Of a stretch of 64,000 nt of DNA, positions 18,110-29,100 are shown one piece after another. Numbering within the stretch: position 1 is the stretch's first letter; each line of letters opens with the position of its first letter. The stretch is from Tausonia pullulans. Lineage: Eukaryota > Basidiomycota > Tremellomycetes > Cystofilobasidiales > Mrakiaceae. The translations under genes and the position numbers were made by a program. The stretch is from positions 868,001 to 932,000 of the forward strand of contig OX637625.1 in assembly GCA_951802195.1 (NCBI GenBank). The letters run 5' to 3'. The notes under the pieces were generated by a model. That model was not told the origin of the DNA. It saw only the letters and a program-made list of their open reading frames with translations, and made no database searches.

Positions 18110-19978
18110 ATGCCTAGTGAATCAACTCCCAAGCGACTCCAAGAAGCCCCCAAGGCTCCCAAGGATCCCCCAGACCCTCCCTCTTCAGCAAAGAGAAAGA
18201 GCGGATCCGATGAAACCCCCAGCGTCCAATACGCGACCAATACGCCCTCTCGCGTCGACGAACGTCTCCAAACGCCCGTCAACAAACCCACCCTCAGCCC
18301 ACCGGCCCATCCGACCAGTCCTAGCAACCCTAGCACCCCTAGCACTCCTACCAACCGTACCAACCCCACCAAGCCCCATATCCCTATCAGCCCCACGGCC
18401 CTCCTCTCTTCTCCCTCCCCCCTCCGCAGAACCCCTGCAACTCCTTCAACTCGCCGTATCACGCGGTCGAGCTCAGCCATCAGCGACCTCAATGCCGCTC
18501 TATCCTCAACGTCCGAAGTGACGCGTCTCACACCGTCTGGCTCCACAGGCGAGACTCTCTCTCAACAACCTCTCTTCGTCCCCGGCACCGCGTCGCCCGC
18601 GCCGGCGACCTCCGCCGGCACTCGCACTCGCGCCGCCGCGAAATCCCAGCCGAACGCAATCGGCCGCTCTTATGCGAACGCCGCCAAACAGGCTCATCCT
18701 ACAACTTCAGCTGCGAGGCAACGTGACTCGTCTGGCACCCAGCCCCAATTCTCCTTCGTCTTCGGAGCCGCTCAGCAACCTCCGCAGGATACTACCCCAA
18801 TCGCCCCAGCCTTGGCTACCAATCGCGGGAACTGTCTAGCCATCTCCGTCCCTCGAGATACCACTCCCCTCGAGATCTCTATCGCAATTGGCAAGTGCGA
18901 TGAACGGCTGACCACCCTGATCCGTCCTTTCAAGGACCCCAAAGACAGAATGCTCCTCCAAGTCGACCCTGAAGAAAACACGCAAGACATCCTGACCCAA
19001 CTACAGTCCCTCCCGCTGAACGTGAGAGGGGTGAAACCTCAGATTCACGCGTGCTACAATACCCAAAACAAGCTCCTGCAGGAAGGCCTGCTGAAGAACT
19101 TCGAAAACATCAAAGGATCGGAGGATGAGTTTCGCAAGCAGGTAGAGGCCTCCGGAGACAGAGTCATCTTCTTCCAGCGTCAATTCCACCCCAGCGCACC
19201 CACCTCCCCAACTGGCCGGGTTAGAGTCCTGCTCGACCTCTCTGGCTCCAAGACGATGCCGAGGGCAAATGCCTTCACCCAGCAGTTCCCCGGCTGGGTC
19301 AACTGCGATGTCATTTTCAAACCCGTCCAGACTAGCTCTGCGATAAACTCTCCACCCCGTCAAGCCTCGTCATACTGCTACTACTGCCACTCTTTTGAGC
19401 ACGCTCGTGCCAAGTGTCCCACCGCTCCAGAGTGTGGCGGATGCGGATCGCGCGCTCACCCATCGACCCGATGCCCAGGTCGTCCGAAGGCAAACCTTCC
19501 AGCGAGTGCGCGAGCACCAACCGAAGGACCCCCCCAACGGCCTGTCGAACCGGGACCAGACCTGGATGGATACCAGCTCGTACAAAAATCCAAAAGGAGG
19601 TCACTGAACAGACCGACTGGAGCCGCGACGGAGGTGACCACACCTCCTGCCCACGCCGACTCCTCCCACTCCCACTCAGAGCAAGCACCGCGCAATGCGG
19701 GCTCGCAACCCGTTCTCACCCTGAGCGCCCTAGAGGATGACAACGAGGGGGGTATGGCGAGGACAGAAGACGGGATGCAGGTCGAAGACGAGCATCCACC
19801 TCCCACTCCACCCCCCCTGTCACCATCGTCTCCCCCACCCCCATCCCCATCCCCGCCATCGTCGCTCCCCCTGAACTCACCCTCTACTTCTTCTCTCATC
19901 CCCTCCACGCCGTCCTCCCAGGCATCCATCGAGCGCACCCTCGTGACCTTGGCTGAAGCCGAGGACATGGAAGAATAA
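18110..19978 (+). CDS. LINE ORF1 protein (copy 3)
   Basis: A 622-residue open ORF1, same layout as copy 2: disordered Pro/Ser/Thr-rich N-terminus, central domain, two CCHC knuckles (C-X2-C-X4-H-X4-C), acidic Pro-rich tail, TAATG junction with ORF2. Substitutions and short indels are spread over the central domain, so this copy is older or from another subfamily. It could still make ORF1 protein although ORF2 is broken. Confidence 0.88.
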   Translation: MPSESTPKRLQEAPKAPKDPPDPPSSAKRKSGSDETPSVQYATNTPSRVDERLQTPVNKPTLSPPAHPTSPSNPSTPSTPTNRTNPTKPHIPISPTALLSSPSPLRRTPATPSTRRITRSSSAISDLNAALSSTSEVTRLTPSGSTGETLSQQPLFVPGTASPAPATSAGTRTRAAAKSQPNAIGRSYANAAKQAHPTTSAARQRDSSGTQPQFSFVFGAAQQPPQDTTPIAPALATNRGNCLAISVPRDTTPLEISIAIGKCDERLTTLIRPFKDPKDRMLLQVDPEENTQDILTQLQSLPLNVRGVKPQIHACYNTQNKLLQEGLLKNFENIKGSEDEFRKQVEASGDRVIFFQRQFHPSAPTSPTGRVRVLLDLSGSKTMPRANAFTQQFPGWVNCDVIFKPVQTSSAINSPPRQASSYCYYCHSFEHARAKCPTAPECGGCGSRAHPSTRCPGRPKANLPASARAPTEGPPQRPVEPGPDLDGYQLVQKSKRRSLNRPTGAATEVTTPPAHADSSHSHSEQAPRNAGSQPVLTLSALEDDNEGGMARTEDGMQVEDEHPPPTPPPLSPSSPPPPSPSPPSSLPLNSPSTSSLIPSTPSSQASIERTLVTLAEAEDMEE

Positions 19979-22900
19979 TGGTGTACAACGATGTACAGAT
20001 CGTCGCGGCGAACATCCAGAGGGTGTTCACGCGAGATCGCGCCCGCAGTCTCCTCCTCTCCCTCTATTCACGATCCAAGGCTGACATATACCTTCTCTCA
20101 GAAGTGGCATGCACAACACCAGATCAGGTAGCGACCTGGACAGCTGAGTGTGAAGATATGGGCTTCGGCTCGATCTTTACGGTTGACTGCCAGACGGCCA
20201 TCCTCTGGCGGCATGCCTCTCGATTCCTCCCTCCTGATACCCCTCCGACTAGGACCAGATCCATCTCCCGCTCCTCTGCCATCTTACGAACCAACCTGAC
20301 GGATGCCGTTTTTGTCATCGCCGGCGAAGCCGTCAGGGTGGCTGCAGTCTACGTCCCTTGCCGAGACGGCCAGACGAATGGCCGTTCGACAAAGGAATTC
20401 CTCTCTACTCTATCTCGCAAGGTACCTGCCCACTCTGACATTCCTCTCCTGCTGGGAGGGGACTGGAACTGTGTGGAGGACAGCTATCTCGACGGGATGA
20501 GCCAATCTACCCAGAACGCAGGAAAGGAGGAAATGTGCCGGCTGGCCCGGGACTTTGCCCTCTCTGACCCATACCGATCCCTATACCCGCTCCAGCGCGA
20601 ATACACAAACTATACTGGCATCACGCGAGCAGATCGCCGCATTGATCGCTTCTATCTGTCCCCTCTGCTCGCTAGCCGAGCCGTACGACAGCGCTTCCTG
20701 CCACGACCGTCTGGCCATCTCTACTCTAGCCACAAGCCGATCGAACTCAGCCTCACCTTCCCCGGTGCAATAGAGCACGGTCCCGGATCATACAAGATCG
20801 GCACACACCTGTTGAAGATTACCGGTTTTGTCGAATACTTCCTATTCCATATCCCCGAGTGGTACCACGATGCGCTTACAGAGACCAGGGACCCCTTCGG
20901 GGCCTGGGACGAGACCAAGCTTCAGATAGCGGATCACGCGTCAGACATCTCAAGACACCTCGCCCGAATGAGCAGAGTGTCAGGCGGGGATCCACACAGG
21001 TCGATCCTCCATGGCCACGCTCTTCGAGCCCACCTCGAACCAGCCAACACAAGCGAGTATGCCGTCAAGCAGCGAATCAAGATCGTCCGCCAGGCCGACA
21101 CTATCGCAGCCCTGCGGCCACTCGACAACCCAGCGGCCGCAGCCATTCGTGGTACATCGCAGGCGCATCCGTCCGGCATGACCCTAGAGGATAAAGGAGT
21201 GATTTCTGGTAGTTCAGCTTGCTTGCTGCGGCTTTCTCGTACTCTCGGAGGCAGACCGTCGCCTCATCGACCTCCGACCAGGTCCGACACCGGATACTGA
21301 GATCGTCTGCAAAGAGGAGGACCTTCCGCTCATGTAGAGGGGGTGGATTGGCCGGTGGGAGGCGATGGCGGAGCATACATGCCAGCGGCTCCAGGAGGAT
21401 GGCGAAGATCGTCGGTGCCGCGGGATCGCCCTGGCGGACACCAGACCGGATGTCGATGGCTTGACCCATCCATCCGTTGATCATGAGCCGAGCAGTCTGA
21501 GAGGTCATCGTTGAGGTGATCCACGCAGCGGCGCGCGGACCGAACCCCATGTGGCTGAGGCAGGGGCCAACGAAATCGTGCGACACTCTGTCGTATGCCT
21601 TCTCGAAGTCGACCTGGGCGAGGACGCCAGGTAAAAGGTCTTCGTCGTCAATGGCGAGCTGGAGAGAGGAGATGTTGCGACCCGAGTCGCGGCCAGGGAG
21701 GAAGCCTGTCTGGTCCCCGTCGATGAGGGTGTCGACGACGGTGAGCAGGCGGCTGTTGATGGCAAGGGAGAAGATGCGAGCGTCAACGTTGATGAGCGAG
21801 ATCGGGCGATAGTTGGCAATCTGATCGCGATCTCCCTTCTTCTTGAAGATGAGATGGATATGGGCCTCGCGCTGTGAGGCGGATCGGAGGCCTGTCTCCG
21901 GAACGAGGTTCAGCAGACTGAGGAGGATCGGGCCGACGACGGCCCATGTGGCCTGGTAGAACTCGACGGGGATCCCGTCACTTCCTGGTGTCTTGTTACG
22001 GTTCGATCGGAACGTGGCCCGCCTGAGCTCGTCCAGTTCGAAGGGTTTCTCGAGGGTCCGACTCTGGGAGTTGTCGAGAGTGTTGGTGACATATCGGAGG
22101 GCGTTGGCGTGCTCGGCGGCTGGCGTCGTCTTGGTCTCATAGAGAGTTGTGTAGAAGGCGTGTGCTGTAGCTAGAATGTTCTCGTTGTTTGAGCGTCCAA
22201 ACGCTTTCATTCGACTTCCTCGGCGTTCCATGCGGTCGCACGGTCAACGTGCCTGCTTGCTGGCGAGATGTCATCGGCAAACTGAAGGCTCGACTCGCGC
22301 GCATCCCGCTGCACGACCTCCCTCTCCTTGCGCGATGCAACGTCATCAACCAGTACATCTACTCGAAGATCATCTACCTGGACCGCTTCCTGCCGTGCCC
22401 AGACGATATCCTGGAAGACCTCGAGGCAACGGCCTACAAGTCCCTCTACCGATCGAAACACCACGACGTCAGCAGGGAGCGTCTGGAAACCCCTCGAGAC
22501 CTCGGTGGCTTCGGCTTCACGCCACTCCGATTCCGGCTCATCAAAGCGCGCGCCCAGTGGGCTGGCGATGTGCTCTTCAGACCGGAGCTTCCCGCATCGA
22601 TCCGTATTCGCAAGCGGATCATCCATACCATGAGCCTCGACCCAGGGGCCTATAGAATGCTGACTCGCACCATCTTCAGGGATGGAGAGTTCATCAGAGG
22701 ACCTCGGCCCGCCAATTTCAGCTGGCTAGGCGTATTCCTTTCCCCAGTGGAAGGTCAATGGTTCTTCCCAGCCGTCTGGTGGAATGCCATCACAAAGCTC
22801 CAAGGAGCTCTCCCTGCGCGATGCCAGGCTTACCTCCGGGCATGGTTCGAAGAAGTCAGCTTTGACATGAGCTACTGGAATCAAGACCGCTGGAGGAACG

Positions 22901-23646
22901 CTGTCCACTGGATGTCTACGTTCGGTACAGATAGCCAGTTGCGGCTGGGTCTCCACCCTATCCACACAAACCTTGGCCGGCTGAACGTCCCTCTTTACAC
23001 CCCTGGCACACACAGTCGTACTCTAGCCAACCGCGGCCTCATTATCCCAAAGGGGTGGCAAGACCACTTTCCGGCGCTTACCAAGATCGATTGGAAGCGT
23101 CAGTGGTGCTTGATCAAGGCCGTGTCCCGAGCGTCGCCCGAAGACGTCGACTTGGCCCACCGCTTCTCGCTGTACAGTCTCCACCCAGGAAAGCATACTG
23201 CTGCGGCATTCCTCGCCGACGGCACCGCTACACCGCACAACAGGTCCAAGCGATGTGCGCTGTGCCTGACGGCCCCCGTTGAGTCCTTCTTCCACCTCTT
23301 CGACGAGCCGTGTCCCGTCGTGGGCGCTATCTGGTCGGCTGCGGCAGCGCGTGCCTCTCCTTCACTCCCCTCCCATCCTCCCTCCCTCCAGACGCTCGTC
23401 TGCCCAACGCCGTCGCCGCCGAGGGCGGCCTTCCTCTTCCACTGCATCTTTGTAGCCCGGACATGGCGATTCGTCCGGAGGCGGAGGTACAGCAAGATCG
23501 CAGCCCTCGACCCTGTCACGGACGAGGAGATCCGCAAGATCGCGTCTACGATCCGGCAGAAACACTGGCAGTCGAGCACGCGGTGGATGGCTGGCAGGGG
23601 CCAGATGGCTGGCACTGCTGTCGGCGCCGACATCGACCCTGGGTGA
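19978..23646 (+). pseudogene. LINE ORF2, disrupted by inversion (copy 3)
   Basis: The endonuclease part is open and in frame up to the inversion and ends in a wrong-frame extension (to 21300). The reverse transcriptase part, from NNENILATAHAF through the FADD motif to the end of the palm/thumb, lies on the opposite strand (minus-strand frame 22231-21101). The C-terminal third (22189-23646) is open in the original orientation. No functional ORF2 can be translated. The C-terminal part shares the variant PLYTPGTHSRTL with copy 4. Confidence 0.92.
21147..22190 (-). other. 1.04-kb inverted block inside LINE copy 3
   Basis: Corresponds to 9792-10836 of copy 2, in reverse orientation. In the intact element the ends are marked by a 5-bp inverted repeat (GCCAT at 9784-9788, ATGGC at 10836-10840). 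The left junction matches exchange at this repeat; the right junction has lost a few bases. A 5'-end twin-priming inversion would not leave intact ORF1 upstream, so this looks like a later genomic inversion. Confidence 0.9.
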
Positions 23647-23890
23647 ACAACAGGACAGGGGTGGCGAAGTATGGCTGGTGGTCCACAGCCAATGCTTTGT
23701 GTATCTGGTCATCTTAATATCTTACCTTTTCTAATGGGCCTATGTCCATGACCCATCTTTTGTTTTCCTTCCATCCCTACTTTCATTTTCGCTTTCCTTC
23801 TATCTAGCTACGAATCACCATCTCTCATAGGGTTACCTCGTTCTCTACGTATAACTCATGACTTAAATACAAAAAAAAAAAATAAAAAAT

Positions 23891-24242
23891 TCCCCTTCTC
23901 TCTTCTGAGTGAAAAGCAGGTCAGGGGTGGTGAAATATGCTTAGAACATGTATTTCAATCACCGCTTGGCATAGCTGGTCATTTTCATATGTGCTCTTAG
24001 ATCTCCCTTACCCCGCCCCTCTCTTACCTCCTACACCTGTCAGCTTCAATCAACGCGCTTTCCTTCCCGTGTACATTTTGCCTTTTCTAATGGGTCTATG
24101 GGCATAGTCACATTTTGCACCCTTCCACCTCTTCTTTTCTGTTCGCTCTCCCTCTATCTAGCTTTGACTCGCCATCGCTCGTAGGGTTACCTCGTCCTCT
24201 AGGTTTGACTCATGGCTTAAATACAAAAATAAAATAAAATAG
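23891..24242 (+). mobile_element. decayed LINE 3' fragment
   Basis: Directly follows the tail of copy 3. Degenerate 3' end: GTGAAAAGCAGGTCAGGGG, CCTTTTCTAATGGG, CTATCTAGC, CTCATGGCTTAAATAC and an A-rich end with T interruptions. Outer, older member of the chain beginning at tRNA-Val. Confidence 0.82.
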
Positions 24243-24261
24243 GCCGACAGATGAGGTTTCT

Positions 24262-25150
24262 GGTTTGTATTCAACTCATGGATACAGCGGAAAGGACGAA
24301 ATGAATATATGAGAGATAGCGACATGGAGGAAGGGGAGAGGTAACCTAGCGAATCCCAATCTGGCTAGGGAGCGAGCGGGAAGGAACTGGGCAGATAGAT
24401 AGGGCGAGGGGGGGAGCGGGGATGAAAGGATAAAAATGACCATGGTAGAAAAAGTGCAGGAAAGGACGGGAGGGAGCAGGTAACAGTGTTAGGATTGGCC
24501 CAGGGGTCAAGGGCGAAGGATCACGGGTGATAAGACGGGGAACGTAGGTGGGATAGTGGACAGAAGTGCTGGCAGTGACACAGGCTCGCTTCGATGTCTT
24601 GGGAAGGTTCGTCGAATCCAAATGGTAGTCAGAGTGCAGAACAAAAGGTACGATGAACTAAGCGTCTTGTGGGCTACGGATAAGAAAACAAAGAGTGTGG
24701 GACACTGTGGCTGAACAGAGGCTGAAAATATGGAAGCCGAGCAAATAAGGGCGAAGCTACACAGACGCGGAGCCGAGGTGGCGGGTCCCGAGATTCTGCA
24801 GCCACATAGGCGCACAGCCTATGTGGTGAACCCGTAAGATTCTGACACTCTAGGTCTCCGCGAATCGCTCCTTCCAAAACAGAATCCCATTTACCACCAT
24901 GAGCATGGTCCCCAGCCCCCCAGCCTGTCGACCTTCGCACCACCTCGTGTTCGTCGACCAATGCTTGCACCGGATGGTGGACGTGTCCATTCGGACCTCG
25001 TCGTCCACAACGTCGACAAGGCCCTTGAGCTTGCGGTGCGAGGCGGACGCGGTGCGCTTGATCGGGTGGAGAATATAGAGGAAGAAACGGTGGGCGAGGT
25101 CAATGATGAGGAGAGGGTATCAGGCCTGACCTTACGAGAAACAGTGAGGG
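24262..25150 (-). repeat. old dispersed repeat, copy c, with LINE-like tail
   Basis: On the minus strand this copy contains the family blocks (TTGCTCGGC, CACTCTTTG, TTCTGCACTCTGAC, GGATTCGACGAACC). It ends in a degenerate tail (GCTATCTCTCATATATTC ... CATGAGTTGAATAC) resembling the LINE 3' end. This suggests an old SINE-like family that used the same kind of tail. It also contains a perfect 10-bp hairpin at 24807-24831. No coding frame recognised; its 5' limit is uncertain. Confidence 0.55.
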
Positions 25151-25156
25151 GAGAAG

Positions 25157-25203
25157 GTTTTCGTTGATTTCAAAGTCATGAGGTATACGTAAAGGTCGAG
25201 GAA
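25157..25203 (-). mobile_element. very old LINE-type tail
   Basis: GATTTCAAAGTCATGAGGTATACGTAAAG is a degenerate reverse complement of the LINE 3' terminus. Outermost recognisable LINE remnant of the minus-strand chain. Confidence 0.6.
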
Positions 25204-25207
25204 GCTT

Positions 25208-25398
25208 TATTTTCTTGTATTTAAGTATGAGTTATACGTAGAGGACGAAGTAACCCTATGAGAGATAGCGATTCCTAGTTAGATAGAGGGAGAGCGAAAA
25301 TGAAAGTAAAGGTGGAAGGAAAACAAAAGATGGGTTATGGACATAGGTCCATTAGAAAAGGTAACATACTAAGATAACCAGGTATGTCGAGCGGTGGC
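25208..25398 (-). mobile_element. LINE 3' UTR fragment
   Basis: Minus-strand 3' UTR and tail only, truncated just before the ORF2 stop. Moderately diverged. Abuts the T run of the next fragment. Confidence 0.85.
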
Positions 25399-25957
25399 TT
25401 TTTTTTCTTCTGTATTCAAGTCATGAGTTATACGTAGAGAACGAGGTAACTCTATGAGAGATGGTGATTCGTAGCTAGATAGAAGGAAAGCGAAAATGAA
25501 AGTAGGGATGGAAGGAAAACAAAAGATGGGTTATGGACATAGGCCCATTAGAAAAGGTAAGATATTAAGATGACCAGATACACAAAGCATTGGCTGTGGA
25601 CCACCAGCCATACTTCCCCACCCCTGACCTGCTTTTCACCCAGGATCGATGGCGGCACCGACAGCAGTACCAGCCATCTGGCCACTGCGAGCCATTCACC
25701 TCGTACTCGACTGCCAGTGTGTCTGCCGGATCGTAAACGCGATCTTGCGGATCTCCTCGTCCGTGACAGGGTCGAGGGCTGCGATCTTGCTGTACCTCCG
25801 CCTCCGGACGAAACGCCATGTCCGGGCTACAAAGATGCAGTGGAAGAGGAAGGCCGCCCTCGGCGGCGACGGGGTTGGACAGACGAGCGTCTGGAGAGAG
25901 GGAGGATGGGAGGGGAGTAAGGAGAGGCACGCGCTGCAGCAGCCGACCGGTTATAAC
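25399..25957 (-). mobile_element. LINE copy 5, 5'-truncated
   Basis: Poly-A as T at 25399-25406, the full 3' UTR, and codons for about the last 90-100 residues of ORF2. It ends at the T run of copy 4. Sequence is close to copies 2 and 4, so it is a recent truncated insertion. Confidence 0.9.
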
Positions 25958-26190
25958 TTTTTTTTTGTATTTAAGTCATGAGTTATACGTAGAGAACGAG
26001 GTAACCCTATGAGAGATGATGATTCGTAGCTAGATAGAAGGAAAGCGAAAATGAAAGTAGGGATGGAAGGAAAACAAAAGATGGGTTATGGACATAGGCC
26101 CATTAGAAAAGGTAAGATATTAAGATGACCAGATACACCAAGCATTGGCGATGTAACACCAGCCATACTTCCCCACCCCTGACCTGCTTT

Positions 26191-29100
26191 TCACCCGGGA
26201 TCGATGGCGGCACCGACAGCAGTACCAGCCATCTGGCCACTGCCAGCCATCCACCTCATGCTCGACTGCCAGTGTGTCTGCCGGATCGTAGACGCGATCT
26301 TGCGGATCTCCTCGTCCGTGACAGGGTCGAGGGCTGCGATCTTGCTGTACCTCCGCCTCCGGACGGATCGCCATGTCCGGGCAACAAAGATGCAGTGGAA
26401 GAGGAAGACCCCCCTCGGCGGCGACGGTGTCGGGCAGACAAGCGTCTGGAGGGAGGGAGGATGGGAGGGGAGTGAAGGAGAGGCATGCGCTGCCGCAGCC
26501 GACCAGATAGCGCCCACGACGGGACACGGCTCGTCGAAGAGGTGGAAGAAGGACTCAACGGGGGCCGTCAGGCACAGCGCACATCGCTTGGACCTGTTGT
26601 GCGGTGTAGCGGTGCCGTCGGCGAGGAATGCCGCAGCAGTATGCTTTCCTGGGTGGAGACTGTACAGCGAGAAGCGGTGGGCCAAGTCGACGTCTTCGGG
26701 CGACGCTCGGGACACGGCCTTGAGCAAGCACCACTGACGCTTCCAATCGATCTTGGTAAGCGCCGGAAAGTGGTCTTGCCACCCCTTTGGGATAATGAGG
26801 CCGCGGTTGGCTAGAGTACGACTGTGTGTGCCAGGGGTGTAAAGAGGGACGTTCAGCCGGCCAAGGTTTGTGTGGATAGGGTGGAGACCCAGCCGCAACT
26901 GGCTATCTGTACCGAACGTAGACATCCAGTGGACAGCGTTCCTCCAGCGGTCTTGATTCCAGTAGCTCATGTCAAAGCTGACTTCTTCGAACCATGCCCG
27001 GAGGTAAGCCTGGCATCGCGCAGGGAGAGCTCCTTGGAGCTTTGTGATGGCATTCCACCAGACGGCTGGGAAGAACCATTGACCTTCCACTGGGGAAAGG
27101 AATACGCCTAGCCAGCTGAAATTGGCGGGCCGAGGTCCTCTGATGAACTCTCCATCCCTGAAGATGGTGCGAGTCAGCATTCTATAGGCCCCTGGGTCGA
27201 GGCTCATGGTATGGATGATCCGCTTGCGAATACGGATCGATGCGGGAAGCTCCGGTCTGAAGAGCACATCGCCAGCCCACTGGGCGCGCGCTTTGATGAG
27301 CCGGAATCGGAGTGGCGTGAAGCCGAAGCCACCGAGGTCTCGAGGGGTTTCCAGACGCTCCCTGCTGACGTCGTGGTGTTTCGATCGGTAGAGGGACTTG
27401 TAGGCCGTTGCCTCGAGGTCTTCCAGGATATCGTCTGGGCACGGCAGGAAGCGGTCCAGGTAGATGATCTTCGAGTAGATGTACTGGTTGATGACGTTGC
27501 ATCGCGCAAGGAGAGGGAGGTCGTGCAGCGGGATGCGAGCAAGACGAGCCTTCAGCTTGCCGATGACATCTCGCCAGCAAGCAGGACCGTTGACCGTGCG
27601 ACCGCATGGAACGCCGAGGAAGTCGAATGACAGCGTTTGGACGCGCCATTCGTGGTACATCGTTGGTGCATCCGTCCGGCATGACCCTAGAGGATAAAGG
27701 AGTGATTTCTGGTAGTTCAGCTTGCTTGCTGCGGCTTTCTCGTACTCTCGGAGGCAGACCGTCGCCTCATCGACCTCCGACCAGGTCCGACACCGGATAC
27801 TTAGATCGTCTGCAAAGAGAAGGACCTTCCGCTCATGTAGAGGGGGTGGATTGGCCGGTGGGAGGCGATGGCGGAGCATACATGCCAGCGGCTCCAGGAG
27901 GAGGGCGAAGATCGTCGGTGCTGCGGGATCGCCCTGTCGGACACCAGACCGGATGTCGATGGCTTGGCCCATCCATCCGTTGATCATGAGGCGAGCTGTC
28001 TGGGAGGTCATCGTTGAGGTGATCCACGCGGCGGCGCGCGGACCGAACCCCATGTGGCGGAGGCAGGGGCCAACAAAGTCGTGCGATACTCTGTCGTATG
28101 CCTTCTCAAAGTCGACTTGGGCGAGGACGCCAGGTAAAAGGTCTTCGTCGTCAATGGCGAGCTGGAGAGAGGAGATGTTGCGACCCGAGTCGCGGCCAGG
28201 GAGGAAGCCTGTCTGGTCCCCGTCGACGAGGGTGTCGACGACGGTGAGCAGGCGGCTGTTGATGGCAAGGGAGAAGATGCGAGCGTCAACGTTGATGAGC
28301 GAGATCGGACGATAGTTGGCAATCTGATCGCGATCTCCCTTCTTCTTGAAGATGAGATGGATATGGGCCTCGCGCTGTGAGGCGGATCGGAGGCCTGTCT
28401 CCGGAACGAGGTTCAGCAGACTGAGGAGGATCGGGCCGACGGCAGCCCATGTGGCCTGGTAGAACTCGACGGGGATCCCGTCACTTCCTGGTGTCTTGTT
28501 ACGGTTCGATCGGAACGTGGCCCGCCTGAGCTCGTCCAGTTCGAAGGGTTTCTCGAGGGTCCGACTCTGGGAGTTGTCGAGTGTGTTGGTGACATATCGG
28601 AGGACGTTGGCGTGCTCGGCGGCTGGCGTCGTCTTGGTCTCATAGAGAGTTGTGTAGAAGGCGTGTGCTGTAGCTAGAATGTTCTCGTTGTTTGCGATGG
28701 CTGCGGCCGCTGGGTTGTCGAGTGGCCGCAGGGCTGCGATAGTGTCGGCCTGGCGGACGATCTTGAGTCGCTTCTTGACGGCATACTCGCTTGTGTTGGC
28801 TGGTTCGAGGTGGGCTCGAAGAGCGTGGCCATGGAGGATCGACCTGTGTGGATCCCCGCCTGACACTCTGCTCATTCGGGCGAGGTGTCTTGAGATGTCT
28901 GACGCGTGATCCGCTATCTGAAGCTTGGTCTCGTCCCAGGCCTCGAAGGGGTCCCTGATCTCGGTGAGCGCATCGTGGTACCACTCGGGGATATGGAATA
29001 GGAAGTATTCGACAAAACCGGTAATCTTCAGAAGGTGTGTTCCGATCTTGTATGATCCGGGACCGTGCTCTATTGCACCGGGGAAGGTGAGGCTGAGTGC

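Larger units (their letters stand above)
18107..23890 (+). mobile_element. LINE copy 3, internally inverted
   Basis: Begins only three bases before the ORF1 AUG, so about 21 nt of the 24-nt 5' UTR are missing. Carries complete ORF1, ORF2 with an internal inverted block (21147-22190), the 3' UTR and an A-rich tail. More diverged in ORF1 than copies 2 and 4. Head-to-tail with S1. Confidence 0.92.
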
